The notes under the pieces were generated by a model. It did no database searches, had not been told where the DNA came from, and saw only the letters and a list, made by a program, of their open reading frames with translations. A stretch of 64,000 bases of DNA from Galdieria sulphuraria (taxonomy: Eukaryota > Rhodophyta > Bangiophyceae > Galdieriales > Galdieriaceae). Shown here in pieces: positions 33,527 to 45,226 of the stretch (position 1 is the first letter of the stretch; every line of letters begins with the position of its first letter). The translations under genes and the position numbers were made by a program. The stretch is from NCBI RefSeq assembly GCF_000341285.1, contig NW_005178462.1, positions 69,890-133,889 on the forward strand, given 5' to 3'.

Positions 33527-36500
33527 ATGCAAACAATGGAACAACATGCACAAAAGTTAGCAAAGGAGTTTGGAGTGTCGTTTCGTCGAGCAAAGCAAGC
33601 TCTAGAAACTGCCAAAGGAAATGTAGAACTTGCCATAGACGAGATACTTCTCTCTGTAAGAAAACTGGTTTGCTTTGAGAACAGTGTGTTGACGCCCCAT
33701 TTTTTAGCCAGAGTCGGAAGAAGAAGCGGAACCAGAAACGATATCCACTGTTCAAGTTTATGAGTCTAGCAAAACAAACGGAAAAAGTCAATGTAAAGAG
33801 TCCACGGTTGAACCAGTCTCTTCTGTGGTCAACTTGAAGTCTGAAACCGAAGAGGTCGATTCTTTGTATAGTGCACTTTGTTTACACAACAGCGAAAACA
33901 AGAGTGACGAAAATAGCTTAGATAAAAAAGAATCTTCTCAGGAGGCAAAGAGCAGTACTGATCTGTTGACTTTAAGGTTGTTGCTTCCACCTTTTCCATC
34001 TCTGCTTGCTATATTTCATCAACTAGAACAGACTCAATTGAAGCTGTTTCGGGATAGTATATATATAAAGAAGCAAACTGTTTCCGATGGAGACTCTGAA
34101 CAGCGTCCAAAACAAGTTCAGTGGACACGTAGAAAGAAGGAGTTGTTACTTGAAAAGAAACAAAGGAAGCAACGAGAAGTTTTTGTTCTCAGTTTACTTG
34201 GATCGGAACTTTATCTTCGTCCCTTAGAATGCTTCGACTGGTCGAAACTTTGGTAAGCAGTTTTTGATCTTGTATATTTTTGATTTAATAAGTTACCCAA
34301 GTTCTGTTGGAAGTTCTATAACAATACCCACTTTGAACGTTTTGGAGTTTTTCTTTGAAGTGTTAATCGGCGACAAAAGCAATCATCTTGCTCGATCAAA
34401 AGTAATCAATACGGTTATCCTGAAGAGTACCTTTGCTAGAATAACTAAACAGAAACGGAAACTTCTTAAGCTGGCTCTATCAGATCCTTATTCTCCAATT
34501 CTTTTTTTTCCTGATTCAGTATTGGATGACACATGTTTAGCATCGCCAAAGCAACCATTAGAGGAATCTTTCTACAACTATGAAAGAGAGATAAGGGCTG
34601 CAAGAATTTTGTTCCAGATGAAGAGTTTGGATTGTTTTATTCTTTATGTAGATGAGAAGAATATTGTAGCGAATGAGTCTCCCATTCGCACTATAGCAGA
34701 TAATCTATATCTTTGTTCTATTCTATCGTATTCGAGACGAATGGACGATAGTCGATTTTTAGATATGGTTTTATCTCTTTATGACTCTTTTCTAGCTGAA
34801 AATATTTGGTACCAAGAAGGAACACATTCATTGTCTGGGCTGCCTTTTAAAGCAGAAGAGAATGAATTAGAGGAACAGATGGTAGAATCCGAAGAGGTTT
34901 CAAAGCGCACGATTATTGGAATTTTTCGAGTTGAACGAAATCGTAAAATTGCTCGAGTATCTTTTGTGTTTATTCCTGCTGAACATTTTGGTAAGGCCAT
35001 TCACGGTGATAAAGTGATGATAGAAATAAACACGGTGAATGGTAAAAGTCAAGGAAAAGTTGTTTCCATTTTGGAACGAAGAGCGGACTCCTTTGTAGCA
35101 TCTTATTTCGAAAGGGACTCTACGGAAGACTCTGTTGTCAACGAAGAAGATGATGAAACTGTCTTGTATACAAAGTCACAACGTTTAGGTCATCTTTTTG
35201 CTCCGATGGATCAGAGGCTACCACTGTGTATAGTTTTTGGTAGAAATTTAGAGAAATACAGAAATCAACGCGTTGTTTTACGCTTTCGTAGCTGGAAATG
35301 GCATGAAAAGTATCCAGAAGCATATTTAGTAGAGACACTTGGTTATGTGGGAGATGTAGAAGCAGAGACTCGAGCGGTTTTGACTACCTGTGGGGTTCGT
35401 GACTTTGACTACCCAACAAGTGTTTTTGAAGAGATCGGTTTGACGAGTAGCTTGTCTTCATTTTCATGTTCATTTCCGTCGTCAGTTTGTATGGATAAGA
35501 GATTGGATATTCGAAACTCTCGTTTGGTTTTCAGTATCGATCCTTCTGGAAGCCAAGATATCGATGATGCTTTATCTCTTTATCTAATTAAAGATAGTAT
35601 TTATGAAGTGGGAGTTCATATTGCTGATTTTGCTGCTTGGGTGCCATCCGGAAGCTTTATAGATGTGGAAGCGATGAAACGAGGAACTAGCGTGTATTTA
35701 GTGGACAGAAGAATAAGCATGATTCCTTCAGTCCTTAGTGAAAATCTATGTTCGCTAAGGCAGTATCATGACCGCTTAAGTCTCTCTGTATTTTTCTTCA
35801 TAGACTTTGCGAATCAAGGTCAACTTGTGGATATCTCTGAGGAATTTTTGGATAAGGAATTTGTTCAAAAGGCTGTCAAGAGTAGTGCAGATAAAGGAGT
35901 GTATTTTGCACGTTGTATTTTGCGTTCATGTGGTGAACTTCATTATGATGAGGTGGACTGTTGTTTGAAAGGAGAAAGAACATCGCTGGGTACCACAGAT
36001 GATGCTCAAGTGATTCAAAATACCCGAATATTGGCAGATATTGCCAAAATGTTTCGTCAAAGGAGAATCCGAGATGGAGCTATTACCAACTTGACCTCAG
36101 GAGAGTTGCGTTTTCAATTCGATGAAGAGAAAAGAATTCAACAAGTATCCACAAAAATAGACTTAGAGGTAGGTTAATATCTTGTTGACTAATGCCTTAC
36201 TTATACAGCCGAACAGATTATGTCGGTAGTTGCTGAACTAATGATTGCTACGAATGCTTTTGTTGCCTCACATCTACTCGCAGTATGTCCAAATGATGCG
36301 CTGTTAAGAAGACATGATGCGCCTCCTGTAGAAAAGATTTCACAGTTCATATCCACTGCAGCGAGTTTGGATTTTCTTGGAATCCACCTGGAGAACTTTC
36401 TACAAGGCCAACAACAACAGTCCAATACTATTTCAACGGAGAGTTTTATTTCCAATTTAGAAGAACAGTTGGATGCCGCCTCTCTTGACAACTCTTCTTG

Positions 36501-37557
36501 GGGTAAATTGATTAGTTCTCTTGCAACCAGAGCGATGTCTGAAGCAGAATACTTTGCTGCATCTTCCGGAAAGGACACCAGACACTATGCTTTGGGTCTG
36601 GATGCATATACCCATTTTACGTCTCCTATTCGTCGATACCCTGATGTGATAGTCCATCGAGCACTATTAAGAGCTACTGGACTGGAAGAATCCGACAGCG
36701 ACTCATCTCCACCAGATTTTCCTGGAGCTTTGGAAGAACTAGCAGAACACTTGAATATTCGTCATAGAGAGGCAAAGATGGCATCTGAAATGTCCAATAC
36801 CTTATTTTTCTCTCTATATTTTCAATCCCAACCAGGTTTGGTAACCTATGCCATTTTAATAGCTATTCAAGAACAACCTTTGCTGGGATTTTCTGTTTTC
36901 CTTCCAAGATTTTCCTTGTATGGTTTTGTTCCTTTGATGGATTCCGTATCCAATCAGGTTATTTTACCCGCATTGAATATGCAGTTGGATCAGAAAGATG
37001 ATTTTTCGGAAGTATTTGTTGCAGAAAAAGATTGTAGAGTCCTTCAAGCTGGTTGTAGTTTGCGAATAGCGGAGAATGAAAAGGAATTGTATTGTGTGAA
37101 TGAACAACAACAGATAGTGGCAGAATGGCAATTGGGAGGTACAGTAAAAGTTGGAGTTTGGGCAAGCTCAAATAAATATAGAGAACCTGGAGTAAAAATG
37201 CTATTGGCTAGTAGAGACTGTTTTGAATCGAAACAGTCCTCAACAGAGGAAAAGAGGGGAATTCCAGAGAAAAAGCCAATTTCTACATTTCAATATAATC
37301 GACAGACGAAACCAAAAGAACAAGTTGTACAGCGGGTCTTAGCTACATCTCATGAAGCCGATAGAGGTGTGAAGAATGAAAATTCAGCAGTATCGAGAGA
37401 CTTTCATCGAGGGTTATTTCGTATTTGGAATATTCGAGACCGCGATAGTTTGAAACGAAATACTTTCTATTATACAATGACTCAAGGACGCATTCCAATA
37501 GAAAACAAGATTAGAAAATGTTATACGTACTCATCGGATATGTTATTGAGCTTGTGA
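33527..37557 (+). CDS. DIS3/RNase II-family exoribonuclease with N-terminal UBA-like domain
   Basis: 3'-5' exoribonuclease of the DIS3 (Rrp44) type. Inferred exons are 33527-33655, 33708-34252, 34293-36172 and 36209-37557, giving about 1300 aa. Exon 1 is a UBA/CUE-like module (KLAKEFGVSFRRAKQALE, NVELAIDEIL). Next come an acidic linker and a segment like the DIS3 N-terminus. A PIN-like region follows in which the usual first Asp-Thr-Asn reads TLN (ITIPTLNVLEFF), while REIRAARILF is kept. Then come two cold-shock domains, the RNB core with SIDPSGSQDIDDALS (all catalytic Asp) and YTHFTSPIRRYPDVIVHR, and a C-terminal S1-like domain. So the exonuclease should work, while the PIN endonuclease may not. 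The 40-nt second and 36-nt third introns are the shortest in this gene. Confidence 0.88.
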
Positions 37558-37675
37558 ATGGACCAACAGTTTGCAATTGACATTGTGGGGCTCCTAGCCG
37601 TGTGATTCATCTAGACGAGATTTGAGAGATTTCCATATTACCGACTTGTGGTAAACGCTTGCGTGGAAACGTCCA

Positions 37676-38641
37676 ATGAAGAGACCTTTGCAAGGGACTA
37701 TTGTACCTCCTGCCTTTCAACAATGGCTTCCAAACAGGTTGACAAAAACTGCCTTTACAAAAGAAGGGCGTTTTTGTGTTTGTGTGAAGAACTGTTGTTG
37801 GCGCACAACTGTTTTTTCACCAAGAGGCTCTCAGTCCAGAGTCTTTTTTACTATGGCGGATTCCGCAGTTAGGGGACCTCCAGGGATGGGAGGAACTTCA
37901 ACGGATAACATGGACTCCGTAGTTCAAGGGGACCGCAGACCTGGCTCTCATAAAGGTTTCGTTGAGGAGATGCGGTTTGTGGCAATGCGTCTGCACACAA
38001 GGGATCAGGCAAAAGAAGGCACTCTTGAAGAAAGCGCTCTTCCAATTCAAGAAGTATGAATTCTGTGATCGTCACTGTATCTTGTTTTAACCCTTGTTTC
38101 TTTGTTATAGTGGCAACCAAGTCAACAAGATTATTTACAGTTTCTCGTGGACTCAAAACATGTTTATGACTTTTTTGAAAATTTTATGAACCAAAGTCAA
38201 GATAATATGTTTGTGAACTTTAGACGAACTGGTTTGGAGCGAGTTTCTGCCTTGGAAGAAGATTTGGATTGGTTTAGGCAACGTGGTTTTTCCATACCAA
38301 AACCGGAGAAGCCTGGAGTAGCTTACGTGGAATATCTTCAGTCGCTGGTTCAGGACAAACCACACGCTCTTTTGTGCCATTGGTACAATTTTTACTTTGC
38401 ACACACTGCGGGTGGTAGAATGATTGGGAGACTGATGTCCAAGTTACTCTTCGATGGCCATGTGTTTGAGTTTTATAAGTGGGAAGGAGATGTGAAACAG
38501 ATTCTCGATCAAGTTCGAGTTAAAATCGACGAAACCGCGAGGGACTGGCCCCGTGAGGTTAAGGACGAGTGCTTGAAGGAAACTGGGCTTTCTTTTTCTT
38601 ACTCGGGAACCATTCTTGGACACCTGGCTAAACGAGGTTGA
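37676..38641 (+). CDS. HMOX1: Heme oxygenase, plastid (phycobilin pathway)
   Basis: Ferredoxin-dependent opening of heme to biliverdin IX-alpha, the precursor of phycocyanobilin and phytochromobilin. Exons are 37676-38053 and 38111-38641, giving 302 aa. The first ~80 residues are basic and Ser/Thr-rich, fitting a plastid transit peptide. The mature enzyme begins GFVEEMRFVAMRLHTRDQAKEG, where the His of RLHT is the heme ligand. Further landmarks are LQFLVDSKHVYD, FRRTGLERV, the distal-helix motif YFAHTAGGRMIG, EFYKWEGD and KETGLSFSYSGTIL. These are the plant/cyanobacterial type. It fits an alga with phycobilisomes. Confidence 0.96.
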
Positions 38642-38771
38642 AGCCTTACTTAACGTTTGTTATTTTGAAAGTAAATATTTCTTCTTTATTACTATCATTA
38701 GAGAGTAATACCGCTATTTTCATCTATGTACACATATATACGACCGTCCAAAATAACGCTGTGTAAAATAG

Positions 38772-39590
38772 TTACGACTGTTCCTGTTCACAAGAATTAT
38801 TGTTGTGACTTCCTTCATCATCATCTTCTTCTTCTTCTTCCTCCTCACTAACACTTGTATTGTCCTCGTCTTCACTCAACGAATTGTCAGAAGAACTATC
38901 TTCGGCTTTTGAGGAAGGGAAATGCTCAGGAAGTGCAAACTTCTGAACATATTCTTTCACCTGGTATTGTCTTCATTTACTGTCCAAAAAATAGTTTCAC
39001 TATTTACCTTGGAAGTAAACTTTTCAGGGTCCTTTAGTTGAAGTGCAGCGGCTTCTCCGTTGAGAGGGTCTGTTGGGTTGGGATAGGTTAACAGTTGAGG
39101 AAGGAAAACTTCAAAAATATTGACCAAGTCGAACATAGGCGACCACGTCTGGTTTATCACATCAAGACAGACAGACCCTGACCTACAGGTCACAGTGTCT
39201 AAAAAAAACTTTTTTCAGAAAACTTGGGAACACTTACGCTTCATCCACGTTAGGGTGATATATCTTATTCACAAAACCTATGGAAGGTGACTTGTACGGG
39301 TAGGCGTCTGGTAGCTGTACATGAACCTTCCAAACACCTCCCTCATAGGCAGCTAAAACAAGTACGAACTTAGCAGAGTTTTCGAACTATTTCAGCACAT
39401 ACTTACTTTCCGGAGGACCATGAAACTTGACATAAAAGTCACTCACTTGGTTTTCTTCGGAGAGTTCAAGCTCATAGTCAGCCATAAGTCTAAAAGACAC
39501 AGTTTGTTTAGGTGCTACAAACCAAGGAAAAAGTTACCAAGCATACAGCTTCATGAGGTCCATCTCACGACGTTTGCTGGGAGAAGACAT
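38772..39590 (-). CDS. UBE2H: Ubiquitin-conjugating enzyme E2 H (UBC8 type)
   Basis: E2 that transfers ubiquitin with CTLH/GID-type ligases in yeast and animals. The five exons are 39547-39590, 39407-39489, 39238-39352, 39008-39182 and 38772-38960, giving 201 aa. It starts [15 protein letters not shown] like human UBE2H. Then come [57 protein letters not shown] with the active Cys, and [20 protein letters not shown]. The tail is highly acidic (ETEDS-rich with a run of Glu and Asp), as expected for this subfamily. It is divergent from NPL4 with 156 bp between start codons. Confidence 0.95.
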
Positions 39591-39746
39591 GACAAAATAT
39601 CTAGTTATTCAAGAGTGATAGCAACTTCAAAGACAAAGCGCGTCACAACCAAAATAAAACACGACAAGTGGGAACATAAACTGGAATCCGCTCAATGGCG
39701 CTATGAAAAGAATCGTAGTGGAATTGAAAAGAGGATTGATAGTGGG

Positions 39747-41349
39747 ATGGTAAGTTGTCGAGTTTTTCTCACTATTTTATTTATTAACCCATCAAGAGAT
39801 CATTCGACTACGTCTTCCAGACGGTTCAACGAAACGTGTGGAAGCAAATGATGATAAAACCGTTTCTACGTTATTGGACTTTCTCAAAGAAGACTGGCTA
39901 CACATACAGGCTTTTCGTAGTTTAAAAGACACTGAGGCCTTGAACCTTGATGCTACTGTTGAGGATCTGGGATTGAAACATGGAGATATGCTTTATCTTA
40001 AGGGAATCTCTGCAGGGGGAGGAGATATAGTGGATTATCCAAAGGAAACGGGAACTAGTGTCGTGGACAGGGACCAACAAAACAGTCCATTCGATTCACA
40101 GGGAAACGGTTTTCAACCAAAATTAACTACTCGATGTCTTCATGGACCTCGTGGAATGTGTGAACACTGCATGCCGAAAGAAGACCCACAAGAGAGATAT
40201 AGACGTGCCCTTGAACAGCTTCATGGATTGAGAGGAGGTTCCATTGCTGCTTTGGAAGCCGCAGAAGCAATGAAATTTCACATCAAAGCGCAAGAAGAAA
40301 GCTATACTAATTCTGTATCGGTTGATCACGCTGCAGCATTTTCGTTTCAAGCCAATCTCGTTAGCATTGGTTTTCAGCAACAACGTTTAGGTTTTCTGTA
40401 CGGCCGAATTGAAGATTCATCCTTTGTATTTGTAGATTGTATTTATGAGCCCCCACAAAGTGGAACTTATCAAATATACAAATTGGAGTCTCCCGAAGAA
40501 AATCCAGATGCTGCAGAGTCGAAGAAGCGAGCAGACAAATTGGCGTCATTGTTGGGACTGGAGAAAGTTGGTTGGATATTTTCATCCAAACCTCGAAAGT
40601 GTATTTTTTCCGGTAAGTTCAATACTTGTGTCCATATTTTATGTGTTAACAAGTATAGCTGTCGATATTTTGACTGCGTGTCAGTTTCAATGCGAAGCGG
40701 AGGAAATGCATGGAAAGGATGTTTCCAAGACATTTGTAACAATAACAGTCTCAGTAACTGAAGAAGGAATGACACGGTTTGAGGCTTATCAGATAAGTGA
40801 TTTATGTTTAGACATGTACAAAGCCAGTGTTTTTGCTCCAGTTGAGCAACAGAAACCCAATTCTGGCAAGGTATTTTTGTTGATGTGTGCATTGTATTCT
40901 TTTTTGAGAAAGTGACACTGTTAAAAAGATTCGAACGAAGGAGGAGGTCATTGTAGAGGGTGTCGAATGCCGCTCTATAGATACTGACTTCTTTTTGGTC
41001 TCTGTACCTATTAAAGATCATCATTCATGGTTGAAGAACAACAGTGAGTATATCTATAGTTTGATTTGTATTTTGGGTGATAGTTGCTCCAGATTTTCCT
41101 GTAGAGAATAGGGAACAAGCACCCGTTCAACCTTCTGACTTATCGAGTTGTCTTGGGAAGAGCCTTGACGAACCATTTATAAGACGAATATCAGATTTTC
41201 ATCTCTTACTGTATATTAGCAACGTTTTAGATATGGATGGAGATATGCCGTTGTTATGCAACGCTGTTCGGGAACAGAGAGAGTTGACTGATGAGGAAGA
41301 AGGATATCGGCTGATGATAGAAGCAATAGCCAATGCTGATTCTCAATGA
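39747..41349 (+). CDS. NPLOC4: NPL4, ubiquitin-recognition cofactor of Cdc48/p97
   Basis: With UFD1 it delivers ubiquitylated substrates to the Cdc48/p97 unfoldase (ERAD, proteasome delivery). Exons are 39747-39749 (ATG only), 39799-40612, 40659-40870, 40929-41043 and 41084-41349, giving 469 aa. An N-terminal ubiquitin-like domain starts IIRLRLPDGSTKRV. A zinc-knuckle segment follows (CLHGPRGMCEHCMP), then the MPN-like domain with GFLYGRIED, CIYEPPQSGTYQ and GLEKVGWIF, and a C-terminal part with PIENRE-like PVENREQAP and ISDFHLLLYI. It lacks the final NZF finger of animal NPL4 and matches the shorter plant type. It pairs with UBE2H, a second ubiquitin gene. Confidence 0.93.
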
Positions 41350-41671
41350 ATATTCCGTCAAAATAGCTGTGATATTGGTTGCATAGTGTTTACAAGTTTA
41401 TGTGTGAAATAAAGCCAGACTACTATAGAATAAGTATGAAATAGAAGAAAATGAGATATATTTCAAATATATCGTTGCCTCCTAAGTAACTACTTGATCT
41501 TTTCAACCACAGATAGCTATGCTTTGAGTGTCATTTCATGTCTCAAGAATAAAGCTATTGTGATTGTTCATCTGAGTGGTGAGTTTGTCCATTACAAAGT
41601 GTTGAGACCACAGTACATCGCTTAGTGTATTCTAAAGTATTTGAGAGACTGTTGTACTTTTAAATACACTG
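41350..41671. other. Intergenic
   Basis: About 320 bases between NPL4 and the mL46 gene on the same strand. A near-palindromic ATATATTTCAAATATAT at about 41455-41471 is visible. Nothing coding is supported. Confidence 0.4.
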
Positions 41672-42572
41672 ATGCAGCAGTGCTTGATTAAGCCTATTAT
41701 CAGTCGACTAGGGTTTTGTAGACGTTTGTGTTCTTCAAGTAATGCAGCCGTCAATCAAATAGAAGAACCTAAAAGGTGGCAACTATTTAGTGCAGCAATT
41801 TTGGAAAGACTTCCAAAGTTGATGAAGCCTTTAACAGAATATGAAAAAGACTACAGACTGTACCGTCATGAGGCTAAGTTGCCTTTTACTAGAAAGATGC
41901 CAACGGCTTGGTTTCCAAATGGTCAAAGAGGTAATAGCAGTGTATTGCATACAACTTTATTTGGGTCGTTTGACAGTAATATCGATAGAGGATCCTGTAA
42001 CGCATGAGGTTCTGATTGGTGACTTTTCACGAAGAAACTTTACTCCCGCTTCTCTGGAGACTGATGCTGATCGTTCCAACAATAAGAAGACTTTGGATAG
42101 AAGGTTGACAGACTCGATTTATTTTGTGGTGAAAAGAGAGAACCGAGTCTGGCAGTTTCCACAAGGAGAGGCTGAGGAGGGGAAGATGTTGATACAGGTA
42201 ACTGACTGCGTTGTTTGGAAAGTATTCATAATCCTTTCGTTTTATGTAGACAGCGGAGGAAGCCTTGAAGAATTTTGTTGGAAATAGAATCACTTTGCAT
42301 TTTGTAAGCAATGTTCCAGTATGTCACGTTGAACGAGAGTTTTCTCCTGAAGTGAAACAACAGCGCAAATGGGACGGTGCAAAGGTAAGTTTTCGTTTCA
42401 ACAAGAACTTGAAATTTTTCAACTTGCTCAGATATTCTTTTATCGAGCACTAGTTGTTGAAGGAAACTTGGAAGACATTCCTTTTGATTATGACTTTGCA
42501 TGGTTGAGCTCTTCAGAAATGACCCAAGTGTTACCGTCTATCTATTACAATGCTGTGAAAAATATTTTATAG
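41672..42572 (+). CDS. MRPL46: Mitochondrial ribosomal protein mL46
   Basis: Nudix-fold protein of the mitochondrial large ribosomal subunit. Inferred exons are 41672-41930, 41977-42197, 42250-42384 and 42432-42572, giving 251 aa (human is 279). The N-terminus is basic, Ser/Cys-rich and lacks acids, a likely mitochondrial leader, followed by KRWQLFSAAILERLPKLMKPLT. The core reads LDRRLTDSIYFVVKR, VWQFPQGEAEEGK and TAEEALKNFVG, and the last exon starts IFFYRALVVEGN. These correspond to the Nudix-like core of mL46, with the degenerate Nudix box expected of a ribosomal protein rather than a hydrolase. Introns are 46-52 nt. Confidence 0.9.
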
Positions 42573-42688
42573 TTATTTTCTTTGCTTATAAGAGATGTTG
42601 CAAAAAAATTTTGGGAGCTGTCCTGTCTGTCGTAGCCAAAATGGAACTAATTCTTTTCTAAATAAAGCTTTGCTTCGTTCATGAAAGC

Positions 42689-44718
42689 TTAGAGGTATTG
42701 CTTCTGTTTCAAATATTGTATGCACTCTTGTGTGGATGGATCCTGGGAAATCATTCCACACCTTCTCGCGTCAACCAAAGCCTGACGTATACGACAAAGT
42801 TCAGGGCCTGGTAACATTCGAAGTTCAACTGCCAACTGAGTAAACAACTTTGGAGGAAGTGGTCTTTCGGTTCGACGATTGAAAGTCTTCTTTGCAAAAG
42901 CATCTTGAGAAGTGGAGCTAGCCTGGTTACGCTCCGTAACATTTTGTACTTTGCGTTGTCTGCGTTTCTCGTCCCATTCATGAAACTTTGTGATAAGGCG
43001 TTGAAGGTTTCCATTTCCACCATAATCATATAAACCTTCCACAAAGAAACGTTCAAATGGACGTTTCTGTTCTAAAAGTTCCGCTACTCTTGGCAGAAGT
43101 ATTTTGTATTTATAATGTTTCATTGCTTCTTGAGTAACTGGACTTGGAATGAGTTCATATCTTTCTCTTTTCGAGTTCCAAAAGTCACACAAAACGAGCA
43201 TCAATGGCTCACTCTTTAAGATAAATGTCAAAAAACACAGGCTTGAGAAATAATAGCAGCAACAACTTACCGGTGCCAAAGATATTGGAACCTGAAACGG
43301 TCCATAAAGAGCAACCTTTAAGGCTTCCATAGAAAGTCTACCGTACATTACAGAAAGCGCTCCTCCAATCATTTTTCTTATTTGGTGTAGAATAAAGCTT
43401 TGACCGGCGAATCTTAACAAAACATAGTTTCGACCTAAAAACATACAATATAAGAATAAAAAAATCAACTTCTTTCTATACCTTGTATTTCCAAGGGACC
43501 TTCAATATCTGCGATGTAAACAGAACGAATGTACTCTTGTCTCTTTAAACGATGAGAAGAATGTTCAGGCCATTGACGGATGACTTTGCAAAGGTAATCA
43601 CTAAACTGCATTTCTTGGTTATCTTCTATGTCTATCTCATCATTCTCTTCATATTTTTTCATACTTTGCTCCTTATTATTCGCATCTTCGATATTTCTCT
43701 CCTCAATGTCTGCCTCGGTGGAAGAAACTTGTTCACTCCTAACTGTTGTGAACTCCTCACCTGGGTCAGAACCTTCCAAACGAGCATTTGCCTTCTTATG
43801 TGCTGCTCTCAAACCAGATGAAAAATTATGAAACCGATGAGTACCTTTAAACAAAGACAATATCTCTTCCAATCGGCAAATAGCTTGTTCAATATTTTCT
43901 GACGCTCCAGGTATTGCTTCTAGTGGCATTAAATACTCATATGCCCTAAAATTACAACGAGAACGTGCATCAAAATGTTTAGTAACTGGCTGGACTCCAA
44001 GAATTCTGATCGAGTCCGGAAGGTTTCTATTCAGCTGTTCTAAAACGTCTTTCTTCAAGGAGCCAAGACTACTGAAAGCAAGCTCGTCAGAATTATTTTT
44101 CGTTCTAGTATTCTGCTTTGTCTTTTCAAAGTTACTATCTAATTCGAACCACTGTTCTTTCAACAATGCTTTCAAAGCTATCACATTCCCGCAAGCGTGT
44201 ACTCCTTTGTCAGTTCGACTTGCTCTAGACCAACTAATTTTTTGAACTCTACGAAAGTTTTGTTCACCAATCCAACCACAAGAATAAAGTGCTCGTTCTA
44301 TCTCTTCTTCGATTGTCTTAATACCTTCTTGTCTATTCACTTGCAAACCATAATAGTCGGTTCCAACATAACCAATATACAAACAAATCATACGCTTCAC
44401 TCTTCCTTCTTCAGCCGAAAGGTTCTGTGAGTTTTTCTCCATATTGGTTCCACTATTTTTGCAATCTGTGACGCCTTTCGTATTCGACCAACTATCCTTA
44501 CCACTCGTATAGCAGCTCCTATAGCTAAGTAACGCCGGTGTAACTTTCCAAAGCTCAAACTGTCTGCGTGCTCTATTTTTATTCCATACAAATTGCCCGG
44601 ATAAAATCTTCAGAATATGTGTACTACCACAATAATATCTTTTATAGCCGTGCACAAGAAGTAGTGGCCCTTTTCCACACGTTGTGGCAAAACCACTAGT
44701 AATCTGCATGCCTTGCAT
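42689..44718 (-). CDS. PUS1: tRNA pseudouridine synthase, PUS1 family
   Basis: Converts uridines in tRNA (and other RNAs) to pseudouridine. Exons are 43482-44718, 43271-43434 and 42689-43213, giving 641 aa. A Cys/Arg/Tyr-rich N-terminus of ~100 residues may target an organelle. The TruA-type core has CLYIGYVGTDYYGLQ, the catalytic segment SRASRTDKGVHACGN with the essential Asp, DARSRCNFRAYEY, and the exon 2 segment QSFILHQIRKMIGGAL. An acidic, Glu/Asp-rich insert of ~80 residues lies between them. The C-terminal ~120 residues are basic and end in KQKQYL. It is convergent with mL46 (116 bp) and divergent from eEF1A. Confidence 0.93.
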
Positions 44719-45226
44719 TTAGAGTCGTATCTTCGATGGCCAATTCATACAAGTTAGAAAACAAGAGTTTGTCTACCAATTGTAACACAACAATGAAGTT
44801 TCTCATCAACTAGTTATGATTATCTTTAAGAAAATATATGTAAGTTAAAAAACATTTTGTAGGCCAGGCTAGGGTACTGGCTTGAAAGTTTCCATTATGC
44901 AGCATTAACTTTGTGCAATGGAATTATACTTGTAAGTTTATTACGATAAATATTGGATTGCATTTCTATATACGGCTGAATAGTGTGGATAACGAAAAAC
45001 AGTTTCCCGAAAAGATCGCTTTCTCCAATATTGATTATGGGGGTGCGTCTTGACTGCCATTGATTTAGATTTCGCCGTCGTCGATATACTCATTTATTTT
45101 TGTTTGAATTTGTTCGGCGTGTTGGTCGTCGTCCTCATTTGGTGAAAGTTTTGTTGTATAATATCACCTAGGTAAGAGTGTTTCCTTATTTGGACGAGAA
45201 TTGTTGACAAAAATTCTGCAGTAAAT
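44719..45226. other. Divergent promoter region, PUS1 / eEF1A
   Basis: About 510 bases. The eEF1A side holds a possible 5'-UTR intron: GTAAGAG at 45172 to an acceptor TCTGCAG ending at 45221, 50 nt, just before the ATG at 45227. Upstream of it are repeated GTCGTC tracts at about 45075 and 45125. No coding sequence. Confidence 0.4.

Noticed and set aside
34253-34292. A gene boundary between the UBA exon pair and the RNB exons
   Set aside because: I considered two separate genes, but a 40-nt GT-AG intron joins the frames exactly and the DIS3 N-terminal pattern spans it.
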